Below are positions 8,079 to 15,681 of a DNA stretch of 64,000 nt, in pieces. The stretch's first letter is position 1. The number at the start of each line of letters is the position of its first letter. The notes beneath the pieces were generated by a model. It was not told where the DNA came from. It ran no database searches and saw nothing but the letters and a program-made list of their open reading frames with translations. The position numbers and the translations under genes are program-made. The stretch comes from Sphingomonas immobilis (lineage in GTDB: Bacteria > Pseudomonadota > Alphaproteobacteria > Sphingomonadales > Sphingomonadaceae): assembly GCF_030580995.1 (NCBI RefSeq), contig NZ_JAUQSZ010000014.1, positions 62,001 to 126,000 on the forward strand, given 5' to 3'.

Positions 8079-8106
8079 GTCCGAAATTTGTAGGCAGATT
8101 TCGGAC
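8079..8106. promoter_or_regulatory. abiE-1 operator, distal copy
   Basis: Same 9-bp arms GTCCGAAAT (8079-8087) and ATTTCGGAC (8098-8106) with a 10-base spacer, exactly 45 bp from the proximal copy. The two copies flank a TTGATT sequence that could serve as the -35 element on the minus strand. Confidence 0.72.
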
Positions 8107-8136
8107 ACCACTTTTCGGTCTGCCTTTTGCGCCCTG

Positions 8137-8565
8137 TCAGCGGCAATGGCCTGCCGCATAGCGCTGCCATCGTAGCACTGTGCCCGTCGCGATCATCGCG
8201 CAACTCAGGTCGCCGATCCCCGGTGCAGAACACCAGGCCCCGGTGCGATCCCCTTTCGCGTTGCCGGTTGACCGGCATTGGAGCCTCGGGCCAGTGACAA
8301 GGATATGGCCGGTGCCGCTTCGGCCCCTGGCGCCGCCAAGCAATCGGACCAGCGCGTCCCGCGCGGCAATGCCGCTGGCGCGCGGGCAGGGTTGTCCCCG
8401 CCGGCATGAGCCGTCGATTTCGCGTGCCGCTATTCCGCCAAGCCGAATCCGTGGTCCCTCCCGGCACCAGACCGGTCCGTCACCGTCCCACACCCTGATG
8501 GGCGTGCAGGCGAACATCTGCCCGGCGGGGACGGTCGCGACAGCCAGAAGCAAGGCTATGAGCAT
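8137..8565 (-). CDS. Secreted thermonuclease-like (SNase) protein
   Basis: A 142-residue protein with an N-terminal signal peptide (MLIALLLAVATVPAGQMFA) and a short SNase-like core: PIRVWDGDGPVWC, then PRIRLGGIAAREIDGSC with the R-L-G-I-A-x-E signature, then ASGIAARDALVRLLGG. SNase-fold proteins hydrolyse DNA and RNA with calcium; plasmid-borne exported forms are common in sphingomonads and their targets are not known. Several cysteines suggest a disulphide-stabilised periplasmic protein. The gene lies 28 bases after the next minus-strand gene and upstream of the abiE-1 operators. Confidence 0.75.
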   Translation of the reverse strand: MLIALLLAVATVPAGQMFACTPIRVWDGDGPVWCREGPRIRLGGIAAREIDGSCRRGQPCPRASGIAARDALVRLLGGARGRSGTGHILVTGPRLQCRSTGNAKGDRTGAWCSAPGIGDLSCAMIATGTVLRWQRYAAGHCR

Positions 8566-8593
8566 CAGCGATGGGATCGGGACAAGCTGTTCG

Positions 8594-8818
8594 TCATGCG
8601 TCGGGGAAGAGCGGCAATGTCCCCGCTATCGCGGCGGGCTCGTCGGCGAGAATATCATAGCAGCGCAAACGGACCGCCAGATGCCGGGCCAGTTGCGCTA
8701 CCGCACGCCGCCGTGCGGCCGCGTCACCGCAGCGAATATCCGTCACCAGTGCCGGCTCGGCGGTTGCGAGCGACACCTCGAGATGGAGGGCTAGGCTATC
8801 TTCATCGACTCGGAGCAT
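8594..8818 (-). CDS. Small conserved plasmid protein of unknown function
   Basis: A 74-residue protein beginning MLRVDEDSLALHLEVSLATAE and containing a long amphipathic, arginine-rich segment (DAAARRRAVAQLARHLAVRL). The ATG at 8816-8818 was chosen because codons further upstream run into an antisense remnant of an unrelated kinase. No domain is recognised. It lies 28 bases upstream of the thermonuclease gene on the same strand, so the two may be cotranscribed. Confidence 0.55.
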   Translation of the reverse strand: MLRVDEDSLALHLEVSLATAEPALVTDIRCGDAAARRRAVAQLARHLAVRLRCYDILADEPAAIAGTLPLFPDA

Positions 8819-8860
8819 GAGAGAAACATAGAACAAAAAAAGAACATACGGCAAGAGGCC

Positions 8861-9034
8861 ACCCTCTATCCCGGCCTGCCGATCATCTTGGCAAGCGGCT
8901 ATAGCCATGTCCTGGCCGACGAAGGAGCCAGCGGGTTCGCACTGCTCAACAAACCTTATTCGATGGATGAGCTCTCCAGCATCCTGCCCAAGACCGCGCG
9001 ATCTGCGCAAGAGCCGACCCTGGAGACATTCTAG
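8861..9034 (+). pseudogene. Remnant of a response-regulator receiver domain (hybrid histidine kinase tail)
   Basis: The frame encodes TLYPGLPIILASGYSHVLADEG and then FALLNKPYSMDELSSILPKT before TAG at 9032-9034. The P-G-L-P-I-x-L-x-SGY block and the KPY segment are the last two strands and helices of receiver domains attached to hybrid sensor kinases (SGY-loop threonine/serine and the invariant lysine of KP). The phosphoacceptor aspartate and everything upstream are missing, so only about 55 residues of the 3' end survive. It is a relic of an exchange event. Confidence 0.65.
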
Positions 9035-9261
9035 AAAGGTCGGTGCGAAGCCCAAATTCTGGCGTCAGGCGGGTCCACCCGCTCTTTGAGGCGCAATCCT
9101 TGTTCCGGCCGGCGGCCTTATGCGATCGACCCGTAAAGGGTCCGGTCGCTTGCGCTACGGCTTTTTGGCCGTTGGCAAAAAAGTGATCGCGGCCACCGGC
9201 CGAACACATCGGGCGCCAGTCGAGCGGGGATGAACCCGCCGGCTTGGCAAGGAGCCTCGAT
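9035..9261. other. Leader region of the 54-residue protein
   Basis: No gene seen in these 227 bases. A short dyad (GACCC 9128-9132, GGGTC 9138-9142) and AAGGAG at about 9249-9254 upstream of ATG 9262 are the only clear elements. Confidence 0.4.
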
Positions 9262-9426
9262 ATGTTCACCGACATCAAGATCGCCCGCCTCCACGCGCTC
9301 GGCCTCTCCAGAACCCTCATGATTGCAACGATGGTCATCGGGATCGGTACGCAGTTCGCGGTCATCACCGCCGACGAGTTCGATGGCGACGTCGCGGTCA
9401 TCAATGAATATGATCCGTTCAGCTGA
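9262..9426 (+). CDS. Small conserved protein, 54 residues
   Basis: MFTDIKIARLHALGLSRT leads into a hydrophobic segment (LMIATMVIGIGTQFAVI) and an acidic tail ending INEYDPFS. One membrane-spanning or membrane-associated helix is likely. The start is supported by AAGGAG a few bases upstream, and a strong terminator follows 8 bases after the stop, so it is a real single-gene unit. No function can be assigned. Confidence 0.6.
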   Translation: MFTDIKIARLHALGLSRTLMIATMVIGIGTQFAVITADEFDGDVAVINEYDPFS

Positions 9427-9434
9427 AACCTTCA

Positions 9435-9456
9435 GGCGGGGGCGTTCGCCCCCGCC
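9435..9456 (+). terminator. Terminator after the 54-residue gene
   Basis: Stem GGCGGGGG (9435-9442) with CCCCCGCC (9449-9456), six-base loop closed by an extra C-G pair, followed by CTTATT, a weak T-tract. Confidence 0.7.
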
Positions 9457-9475
9457 CTTATTGTGCGAGCGCTGA

Positions 9476-10009
9476 TTGGACGATCTTACCGAGGAAGCGA
9501 GCCCGCATTTCATCCACTCGACCCTGCGTGAACGCATCGTGGAGCATGTCTTCGTCGGGGACGCGCTGCGCCGCCTATGGCAACGGGGCGTGACCGACGT
9601 CGAGGTGCTGCGCTCCGAATTCGACGCGGGCGGCTATGATCTGGTCATGGCCCGCGGCCGCGTGACCCGCCACATCCAGTTCAAGACCAAAATCGTCGGT
9701 GGCAAGACCGATGAGGTCAAGATCAGCCTCAAGCTGATGGGGAAGCCGAGCGGATGCGTCATCTGGATCGTGGTGACGCCGGACCTCCTCTTCGACCATT
9801 ATCTGTGGTTCGGCGCGGGGCCAGGCGAGCCTTTGCCGGACATCAGTCCGTTTGCCGTCGCCAAACATAGCAAGGGGACATCGGAGGGGGAGAAAAATGA
9901 GCGGCCGAACCACCGCAAGGTGCGGATATCCAGGTTCGAGAAGGTCGCCAGCCTGGACGAGATATTGCTGCGTTTGTTCGGTGATCTGGATGATGCAAAG
10001 GGGGCTTGA
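9476..10009 (+). CDS. PD-(D/E)XK nuclease-like protein, DUF4365-type
   Basis: A 177-residue protein. SEFDAGGYDLVMARGRVTRHIQFKTK near residues 47-72 shows the order E, then GYD, then Q-F-K expected of the D-x(n)-(E/Q)-x-K active site of restriction-endonuclease-like folds, with YD54-55 and QFK as candidate residues. A second part contains SGCVIWIVVTPDLLFDHYLWFG. Such proteins can be restriction factors or DNA-repair-type nucleases; no methylase partner is nearby. The first codon available after an upstream stop is TTG 9476; no strong ribosome-binding site is visible, and the next ATG would delete the nuclease motif. Confidence 0.55.
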   Translation: MDDLTEEASPHFIHSTLRERIVEHVFVGDALRRLWQRGVTDVEVLRSEFDAGGYDLVMARGRVTRHIQFKTKIVGGKTDEVKISLKLMGKPSGCVIWIVVTPDLLFDHYLWFGAGPGEPLPDISPFAVAKHSKGTSEGEKNERPNHRKVRISRFEKVASLDEILLRLFGDLDDAKGA

Positions 10010-10119
10010 GCGGGGAGGGCGGCTCCGGCTGCGCCGGACCGGGCTCTAGGCGAAACGCCCCGAGTCCCGTGCCGGGTCTCGGCCCATGCGGGTCACGATC
10101 CCTGCCGTGGGGCAGGCCG

Positions 10120-10497
10120 TCAACGACGCCCTGGAATGAGCAGGTCTGCGGCATTCGCGACAGGGGCTGGTCGCCCATGGGCGAGATGCGCTGGCGGGCA
10201 CAGGCTCAGGCCGTCGCGCAGCGTCGCGGCATCGAGCAGGATTCGCCACGGTTCGCCATGCCGCCGGGCGGCAAGGTAGAAGGTCGCGCCATCGCACGCG
10301 ACCATGCGGCATCGCTCCTGGCGATCGATCAGCGACGCACTTGCGCCATGGCGGGCGACCAGATCGTCCAGATCGGCGCGCATCAGGGCGCCGCAGCGGC
10401 GGCACTGGGTGCGAACCTGGATCTGCAGCCGCTGCATCACGCCCACGCTCAATGTCCAGCGTGGCCAGAGGGCAATGATCCGGGCGGTGTCTGTCAT
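10120..10497 (-). CDS. Hypothetical protein with a possible zinc-ribbon
   Basis: A 125-residue protein starting MTDTARIIALWPRW. Cysteines at CRRCGALM and later ERCRMVACDG could form a C-x2-C...C-x4-C metal site in the N-terminal two-thirds. No known family was recognised. The start at ATG 10497 was chosen because codons further upstream form an implausible arginine-rich extension over the divergent promoter region. It is transcribed away from the DUF3768 gene. Confidence 0.45.
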   Translation of the reverse strand: MTDTARIIALWPRWTLSVGVMQRLQIQVRTQCRRCGALMRADLDDLVARHGASASLIDRQERCRMVACDGATFYLAARRHGEPWRILLDAATLRDGLSLCPPAHLAHGRPAPVANAADLLIPGRR

Positions 10498-10771
10498 GAT
10501 CGAGGGAATAGCGAAGCCCTTAGTCGCGCGTCCAGCAGCACGTCCGAAAAGTCGGCCATGCCGTTCCATTTTCCCTATCACCGCTGCACCGATGGTTCCT
10601 TTCTGGCTTGGCGTCCTCGCCGCGGCACTTGCCAGCGCAAGCCCGATGCCGGGCTTCTCCACATCCGTTGCGACCCTGCGGGTGCGCGGGCGCGCTATGC
10701 CCCGGCGGTCCGGTCGCCTGTCGAAAGGCCCCGATCGGCGGGGTCTGACACAGATGAGGACGTCGAACGTC
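10498..10771. other. Divergent intergenic region
   Basis: 274 bases between a minus-strand hypothetical gene and the plus-strand DUF3768 gene. It must hold two promoters, but I see no clear -35/-10 pair, dyad or small gene. GAGGA at 10755-10759 may be the ribosome-binding site of the downstream gene. Confidence 0.4.
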
Positions 10772-11167
10772 ATGGCCGACCCCCAGAATGACAAAGCCGT
10801 ATCCGCAGACCAGCGCGTCGCGACCATCGCGCGGCTCAATGATGCCCTGCGCCAGTCCATCCATAGCCCGGGCGTCAACCAGGTGGTCATGACCGCCGGG
10901 GTCGCCGACTTGATCGGCGATACCAGCCTGTTTCGCGGGTTCCAGCGTCGCGCCGAATTGCTGCGCACCGTGCGCGACTATGACGCCTTTGGTCCCGACG
11001 TCGATCCCCATGGCGAGCGTGATTTCGGGCGCTTCGAATTTGCCGGCGAAACCCTGTACTGGAAGATCGACTATTATGATCGCGCGCTGACCTATGGATC
11101 GCCCGATCCGACCGATCCGGACGTCACCACCCGCGTGCTGACGCTGCTTCTCACCCACGAATATTGA
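10772..11167 (+). CDS. DUF3768 domain protein
   Basis: A 131-residue protein matching DUF3768 across its length: RLNDALRQSI, then the VVMTAGVADL strand, then DYDAFGPDVDPHGERDFGRFEF and ETLYWKIDYYDRALTYGSPDP, ending RVLTLLLTHEY. The family is widespread on alphaproteobacterial plasmids and has no known function. ATG 10772 follows GAGGA by about 12 bases; an in-frame ATG at 10754 is the alternative. A small gene encoding a DUF7673-like protein follows 53 bases downstream. Confidence 0.78.
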   Translation: MADPQNDKAVSADQRVATIARLNDALRQSIHSPGVNQVVMTAGVADLIGDTSLFRGFQRRAELLRTVRDYDAFGPDVDPHGERDFGRFEFAGETLYWKIDYYDRALTYGSPDPTDPDVTTRVLTLLLTHEY

Positions 11168-11220
11168 GCTATCATGGCCCCGACCCTGTCGGGGCCACCT
11201 TTTACCGAAAGGATTCGCAG

Positions 11221-11514
11221 ATGAGCGAGCCTGTCATCCAAGCCCTCGACCGGCTTTTCGATCTGGCCGCCTCGGACACGGGGCAAGCGCGCCGCGCCGC
11301 CAACTTCCTGCTCGCCTGGTGGAATGCGCAGGACAATGGCGGGTTCGATCTTGCCGACCTGTTCGGCGTCGACCACGCCGTTGCGGCCGACATGGCCATC
11401 GTGTTCGTCTATCTGGGCGGTCATCACGGCGCGATCTATCCCGACCAGCTCGGCTATGAGGACAAGATCGTCGCCCTGGTCCACCAGTGGCGGTTGCGTG
11501 AGGTCGCCGACTGA
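11221..11514 (+). CDS. DUF7673-like small protein
   Basis: A 97-residue protein: ALDRLFDLAASDTGQARRAANFLLAWWNAQDNGGFDLADLF is the recognisable block, with the D-T-G-Q-x-R-R and FLLAWWNA elements of a plasmid-borne protein family I identify as DUF7673. Its role is unknown. ATG 11221 is preceded by GAAAGG at a suitable distance. It is probably cotranscribed with the DUF3768 gene. Confidence 0.6.
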   Translation: MSEPVIQALDRLFDLAASDTGQARRAANFLLAWWNAQDNGGFDLADLFGVDHAVAADMAIVFVYLGGHHGAIYPDQLGYEDKIVALVHQWRLREVAD

Positions 11515-11614
11515 TCAAGGCGTCAGCCGCGAGCGCTGATCGCGTCGCGCCAACCGCGCCCGCTGACATGGGCGCCGGGCTGCGCACAATGTCTCACCGA
11601 ACGATTGTGACACC

Positions 11615-11642
11615 GGCCATCCCCCTGACCGGGGGGATGGCC
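11615..11642. repeat. 11-bp inverted repeat near the par region
   Basis: GGCCATCCCCC (11615-11625) and GGGGGATGGCC (11632-11642) with a 6-base spacer. There is no T-tract on either side, so it is not a standard terminator. It lies 4 bases before the first par palindrome. Confidence 0.6.
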
Positions 11643-11646
11643 GAAA

Positions 11647-11664
11647 AGTCTGCTTGAGCAGACT
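11647..11664. promoter_or_regulatory. Candidate parS site 1
   Basis: AGTCTGCT, TG, AGCAGACT: perfect 8-bp arms with a 2-base centre. A copy with one changed base lies at 13902-13919 beyond parB, so the pair brackets the partition genes. This is the expected arrangement for centromere sites bound by ParB, but binding is inferred. Confidence 0.6.
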
Positions 11665-11801
11665 ATCGCCGGTGCCGCCTGACGCCCACCGGGTCTTGCT
11701 CCCCGGCACGAGAGGGGAGGCTGCGCGGCGAGAGCGGCCGCGTTTTGCTGCGCGGTGAGGGGACCGACCGGTTTCCCTGGAACATGCCAAGGAGACCCGC
11801 C

Positions 11802-11981
11802 GTGGCCGATTATTTTTCGCGTCATCCAGACCATGCGTTGCTGTTCGCATTCGCCTGCTTCGTCATCACCGTTTACCTGTTCCGTTACGTCGGACCCGGC
11901 ATCGGCGGGGGCGGCGACCGGTCGTCGCGCGAGCATTATGAGCGCAACCTGCGCGATGGTCCCGAAGACTATGAATCCTGA
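11802..11981 (+). CDS. Small membrane protein upstream of parA
   Basis: A 59-residue protein starting at GTG 11802, chosen because AAGGAG at about 11789-11794 is 7 bases upstream. DHALLFAFACFVITVYLFRYVG is one membrane helix, followed by a glycine-rich turn and a charged tail (SSREHYERNLRDGPEDYES). Its 3' end overlaps the longer parA reading by 11 bases, so it is probably in the par operon. No family was recognised. Confidence 0.55.
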   Translation: MADYFSRHPDHALLFAFACFVITVYLFRYVGPGIGGGGDRSSREHYERNLRDGPEDYES

Positions 11982-12759
11982 CGGCGCGGCGGCGATGCGA
12001 ACGATCGTCGTCAGCCTCCTCAAGGGCGGGGTCGGCAAGACCTTTCTCGCAACGCACCTTGCCTGGTATCTTGCCGAGCAAGCCGGCAACCGGGTCGCGT
12101 TTCTCGACCTCGATCCGCAGGGCAGTTCCACCCGCCGCCTCGCCAGCGAGCGGACCGGGTGGTTCGCAGCGGACCTGTTCGATCCCGAGGCGCGGCTCGA
12201 CCTGAGCGATGCGCCAGGCATCACGGTTTTCGCCGCTGATCCGCGCCTGCAGATGGTTAAGGCAGCCGCGGATGTCCGCGACTTCCTCGGCCGGTTTCCC
12301 GCGCTTGTTGCCCATTTCGATCATATCGTCATCGACACCGGTCCCAAATGGGATGAGCTCACCTTGAGCGCGATGGCGGTGGCCGACGCGGTGATCGCGC
12401 CGGTCCAGGTCGCCGAGGATTCGATCGAGTGCGCCAAGATGCTGCTCACAGCGCTCAAAAAAGCGGAAGGGGCGAGAGGCGGGCGCAAGGTCGATTTTCT
12501 CGGGCTGTTGCCCTCGATGGTCAATCCGTTCGACCGGCGCGAAATGGACAATGCGGTCAAGCTCGCCCGCGCCGTCGGCGAGAAACTGATGTTTCCCGCG
12601 TTCATCAAGGCGCGACCGACCTACAAGCATTCGGCCGAACAGCATCATCCGGTCTGGCGCGAAACAGGCAGCGGCGCGAAAGCGGCGGCCGACGAAATCC
12701 GACCGATCCTGGCCGAAATCGTTCGCCGGATGGATGACCGTCGCCTGAGTGCGGCGTGA
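11971..12759 (+). CDS. parA: ParA-family partition ATPase
   Basis: A 262-residue ParA/MinD-type ATPase. The deviant Walker A motif KGGVGKT is at residues 18-24, FLDLDPQGSSTR carries Walker A' , and HIVIDTGPKWDEL carries Walker B. It has no N-terminal winged helix, so it is a small type Ib-like ParA that should not itself repress the operon. It moves plasmid copies apart together with ParB bound at a centromere. Starts at ATG 11971 (overlapping the upstream gene) and ATG 11995 (MRTIVVSLLKGG) are both possible; the shorter form matches the family better, the first is coupled. The stop overlaps parB. Confidence 0.9.
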   Translation: MNPDGAAAMRTIVVSLLKGGVGKTFLATHLAWYLAEQAGNRVAFLDLDPQGSSTRRLASERTGWFAADLFDPEARLDLSDAPGITVFAADPRLQMVKAAADVRDFLGRFPALVAHFDHIVIDTGPKWDELTLSAMAVADAVIAPVQVAEDSIECAKMLLTALKKAEGARGGRKVDFLGLLPSMVNPFDRREMDNAVKLARAVGEKLMFPAFIKARPTYKHSAEQHHPVWRETGSGAKAAADEIRPILAEIVRRMDDRRLSAA

Positions 12760-13694
12760 TGGGCAAGTTCGATCAGCGCGCCGAAGAGTTCGGGCTGCTT
12801 GTCGGTCTCCACGACAGCGCGCGGCGCGTCGAGGATCTGCCGCTCGACTGGATCATCGCCGACCCCGAAAACCCACGGCGCGTGTTCGACGAGACGGAGC
12901 TCAAGGATCTTGCCGCTTCGATCGCCGCGCGCGGCGTCCTGCAGCCGATCATCGTCGCCCCGAAAAATGGGGACGGGCTTCATGTCATCCGCGTCGGCGA
13001 GCGGCGCTTTCGGGCATCGCGCCTTGCCGGGCGCGAGACTATTCCGGCGATCGTGATGGCGGTGGTGAACCGGGCCGACACGCTCGCCGATCAGATCGTC
13101 GAGAATGACCAGCGCGCGGGCCTGACCCCGCATGATCTCGCGACCGGCATCGAACGGATGCTGGCCGCCGGCGTCACCCAGGCGGAGATCGCCCGCGCGC
13201 TCGGCCGCTCGAAGCAGTTCGTGTCGCTCTATGCCGCCTGTGCCGATATGGCGCCCTGGTTGCGAGCAGCGATCGATCAGATGCCAATTCGGCTGCTCTA
13301 CGACCTCCATCGTGCTGCCCGCACTCATGGCGACGCGGTGCGCGCCTATGTCGAGCGGCTCGGCGATGAAAGCGTGACCTTGGCCGAGGGCGGCCGGTTT
13401 ATCGCAGGGCTCAAGGCAACCGAGGTTCCGCCTGATACCGGGTTACGTGACGTGCCTGCCCTGTTGAATGGGCAGGGAACCGAGCGCGCTGTGCCGAGAA
13501 GGTCGGTGCGTGCCGGTGCGGGCCTGCGGTCGATGTTCGGCGCAGAGGTGTCTTTGCAGCCCAAGCCCCTCGATGCGGTTCGGGTGACCCTGGACGGGCG
13601 GACAGGACGTTTGATCCTGCCCGAGCGAGTCCGTGTGGTGTTCGACGACGGCGAGGAGATCGAAGCGCCCGTTGCCGATATCGTTATGGGGTAA
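12756..13694 (+). CDS. parB: ParB-family partition protein
   Basis: A 312-residue ParB. The N-terminal CTP-binding/nuclease-like domain shows ENPRRVFDETELKDLAASI, RGVLQPIIV and the box II motif VGERRFRASRLAG; the central helix-turn-helix is GVTQAEIARALGRSKQFVSLY; a C-terminal dimerisation region follows. ParB binds parS and stimulates ParA. The start is GTG 12756 or ATG 12759 (GTGATG), overlapping the parA stop. Unlike typical small-ParA loci, the ParB has the chromosomal-type CTPase domain, so spreading from the flanking palindromes is plausible. Confidence 0.92.
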   Translation: MMGKFDQRAEEFGLLVGLHDSARRVEDLPLDWIIADPENPRRVFDETELKDLAASIAARGVLQPIIVAPKNGDGLHVIRVGERRFRASRLAGRETIPAIVMAVVNRADTLADQIVENDQRAGLTPHDLATGIERMLAAGVTQAEIARALGRSKQFVSLYAACADMAPWLRAAIDQMPIRLLYDLHRAARTHGDAVRAYVERLGDESVTLAEGGRFIAGLKATEVPPDTGLRDVPALLNGQGTERAVPRRSVRAGAGLRSMFGAEVSLQPKPLDAVRVTLDGRTGRLILPERVRVVFDDGEEIEAPVADIVMG

Positions 13695-13771
13695 ACCATC
13701 GGCGGGGCGGGCGCTCACTCATTCACCCCTCACTCCGCGTAGAAACGATCGAGCTTTTCAGACAGTTTTGG

Positions 13772-13802
13772 CAGCCGCGCCCCTTCTTCAGGGGCGCGGC
13801 TG
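13772..13802 (+). terminator. Terminator after parB
   Basis: 12-bp perfect stem (13772-13783 with 13791-13802, CAGCCGCGCCCC and complement), 7-base loop, then TCTTCATTTT. Confidence 0.85.
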
Positions 13803-13901
13803 TCTTCATTTTCGCGGATCGGGCGGATTGGATCGCTCGGAAATATTCTGCTTTTTTGTAGATGTCAGATTGGATGAGAAACCCGGCTTGAAGATGGGCA
13901 G

Positions 13902-13919
13902 AGTCTGTTTGAGCAGACT
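13902..13919. promoter_or_regulatory. Candidate parS site 2
   Basis: AGTCTGTT, TG, AGCAGACT: identical to the 11647 site except for one base in the left arm. It is about 2.26 kb from the first copy, 208 bases beyond the parB stop and 72 bases before mobC. Confidence 0.58.
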
Positions 13920-13990
13920 ATAAGACGAGTGGTTTTAGGTGAGGGCCGGATAGGCTTGGCGCCGTCATTGTTAAACAATAGCAATGGGGT

Positions 13991-14527
13991 GTGGCGTTTT
14001 TTGGCCTCCGTCTGCCCGATGATCTCGCGGCGCGCTTCGATGCTAGGGCGACTGCCGCCGGCGGTCGCTCAGCGCTCCTGCGCAAGCTGATTGACGATGC
14101 GCTAGAGGACGCCGGGGACAGGTCGAGTGAGACGGCTGCGGCCCGGACCCGCACGACTGACCGGCTGCAGCTTCGACTCATGCGCGAGGATATCGTGGAG
14201 CTCGATGCCGCGGCCGACGCGCGCGGGCTAAAGCGGACCGAATGGCTCGTGATGCTGTTGCGTCGGCGGCTTCATTCACATCCGCTTCCACCGCGCGCCG
14301 ACCGGGTACAGATCGCGCAGTCCTGGCGCGAGCTCAACCGGATCGGCATCAATCTCAACCAGGCGGTCCATGCCCTTCATGCCGCGACCATGGTGGATTC
14401 GCGGCTCGACCTGGCGCGCGAGGCTGCGCGGGTGGCATCCTTCCGCGACGAGGTGGCCGACCAGCTGCGCGCGCTTGGCCACGCTCTCAAAGGTGACCTG
14501 AGCTATTGGGATACGCCCGATGACTGA
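13991..14527 (+). CDS. mobC: Relaxosome accessory protein MobC
   Basis: A 178-residue protein. The N terminus (MAFFGLRLPDDLAARFDARA, GGRSALLRKLIDDAL) is ribbon-helix-helix-like; residues 58-175 fit the MobC family, with LDAAADARGLKRTEWLVMLL and WRELNRIGINLNQAVHALH. MobC opens DNA at the origin of transfer so the relaxase can nick. The start is GTG 13991; the ATG a few bases upstream is out of frame. The gene overlaps the relaxase by 8 bases. Confidence 0.82.
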   Translation: MAFFGLRLPDDLAARFDARATAAGGRSALLRKLIDDALEDAGDRSSETAAARTRTTDRLQLRLMREDIVELDAAADARGLKRTEWLVMLLRRRLHSHPLPPRADRVQIAQSWRELNRIGINLNQAVHALHAATMVDSRLDLAREAARVASFRDEVADQLRALGHALKGDLSYWDTPDD

Positions 14528-15650
14528 GGATGATGATGGCGTCCTGCCGCTCCCCAGTCTGATGGAAGCCTGGCGACCGCCGACCGGGGGCAAGCGCAGC
14601 CTGCGCGGGGGGACGCTGCGGATCCGCTCGGGTGGCAAGGGGAGGAGCGGGAGCGCCGCCGCGCCGATGTTGTCGCCGGCCGAGGCACGCGCCAAGCTTG
14701 AGCGCATCGTGCGCAAGGCGCCCGAGGTCATGGTCAAGATCTCGGGCAAGCAGCGTGGGGCCAGGCACCTCGCCGAACATTTTGGGTATATATCGCGGCA
14801 TGGGAAGCTCGAGGTTCGCAGCAGCGAAGGCGAGATCATCACCGACGAAAAGCGCTTGAAGGCGATCGCAGCCGATTGGGACATGCTCGATCAGGCGATG
14901 AACCTTCATGGCAAGGAGCGACCGACCTCGATGTCGATGGTGTTGTCGATGCCCGGCGGTACGACCGATGCCGCGACCATCCATGATGCCGTCCAGGCGT
15001 TCGCGCGCGTCGAGTTCGAAGGGCAGTTCAGCTATATGGTAGCGCTCCACACCGACACCGCTCACCCCCATGTCCATCTGACCGTCGCGACCCAGGGTGC
15101 GGACGGGACGCGGTTCAATCCGCGCAAGGCCGACCTTCATCATTGGCGCGAGAGCTTCGCCCATGAGTTGCGTCAACGCGGTATCGCCGCCGAAGCGACG
15201 CCGCGCCGTGCGCGCGGCCATGTTCAGAAGCGGGTTCGCTCGCCGGCGCACCATCTGGAGGCAAGGACAGCGGGGCAGGGGAGGGATTTGGATCTCAACC
15301 GGCTGATCGAGGAGCGGGCGCAGGCGTTCGCACGGTCACAGAATCCGGAGCGTCGGGTGGAGGACGTGCTGGCGCTCGGCCGCCAGAAGCAGATCCGGGG
15401 GGCTTACGCTGAGGCCGCGGCAGCGCTGGCGGCGACCGGGAAGGACGAGGATCGCGCGCTGGCAGAGGATATCGCAGGGTTCGTGGCCGATATGCCGGCG
15501 GCGGTGTCGCGGCGGTTGGAGCGCGCGCGGGAGATCATGATCGCCGATCGGAGTTCGGCGGCAGCGGACAGCCGCAGCCGTAAATCAGATGCTTTGCCCT
15601 CGGCTGAGTCGGACAAAGATAAACGCAAGCCCCCTGATCGCGAGCGCTAA
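14520..15650 (+). CDS. mobA: Conjugative relaxase, MobA/VirD2-like
   Basis: A 376-residue relaxase. The metal-binding HUH motif is clear: H182-P-H-V-H186 in HTDTAHPHVHLTVA. Candidate catalytic tyrosine is Y90 in EHFGYISRHG, placed before the HUH motif as in MobA/VirD2-type enzymes. A basic C-terminal tail ends at residue 376; no helicase or primase domain is present. It nicks one strand at oriT and pilots it into the transfer channel through VirD4. Start ATG 14520 overlaps mobC. Its 3' end faces the ABC-3C ATPase gene, 31 bases away, with no terminator visible between them. Confidence 0.88.
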   Translation: MTEDDDGVLPLPSLMEAWRPPTGGKRSLRGGTLRIRSGGKGRSGSAAAPMLSPAEARAKLERIVRKAPEVMVKISGKQRGARHLAEHFGYISRHGKLEVRSSEGEIITDEKRLKAIAADWDMLDQAMNLHGKERPTSMSMVLSMPGGTTDAATIHDAVQAFARVEFEGQFSYMVALHTDTAHPHVHLTVATQGADGTRFNPRKADLHHWRESFAHELRQRGIAAEATPRRARGHVQKRVRSPAHHLEARTAGQGRDLDLNRLIEERAQAFARSQNPERRVEDVLALGRQKQIRGAYAEAAAALAATGKDEDRALAEDIAGFVADMPAAVSRRLERAREIMIADRSSAAADSRSRKSDALPSAESDKDKRKPPDRER

Positions 15651-15681
15651 AGATGTGGATAAGTTGGGGTAGGGGCGTACT

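Larger units (their letters stand above)
13695..13990. other. par-mob intergenic region, possible oriT
   Basis: 296 bases with no gene. It holds the parB terminator (13772-13802), the second par palindrome (13902-13919) and a short A/T-rich dyad (ATTGT-TAA-ACAAT, 13967-13979) just before mobC. In MobC/relaxase plasmids the origin of transfer is often immediately upstream of mobC, so this is the best place to look; no nic motif is recognised. Confidence 0.4.

Noticed and set aside
11615..11642. 11-bp inverted repeat as a terminator
   Set aside because: No T-tract follows on either strand, so it was kept only as a repeat.
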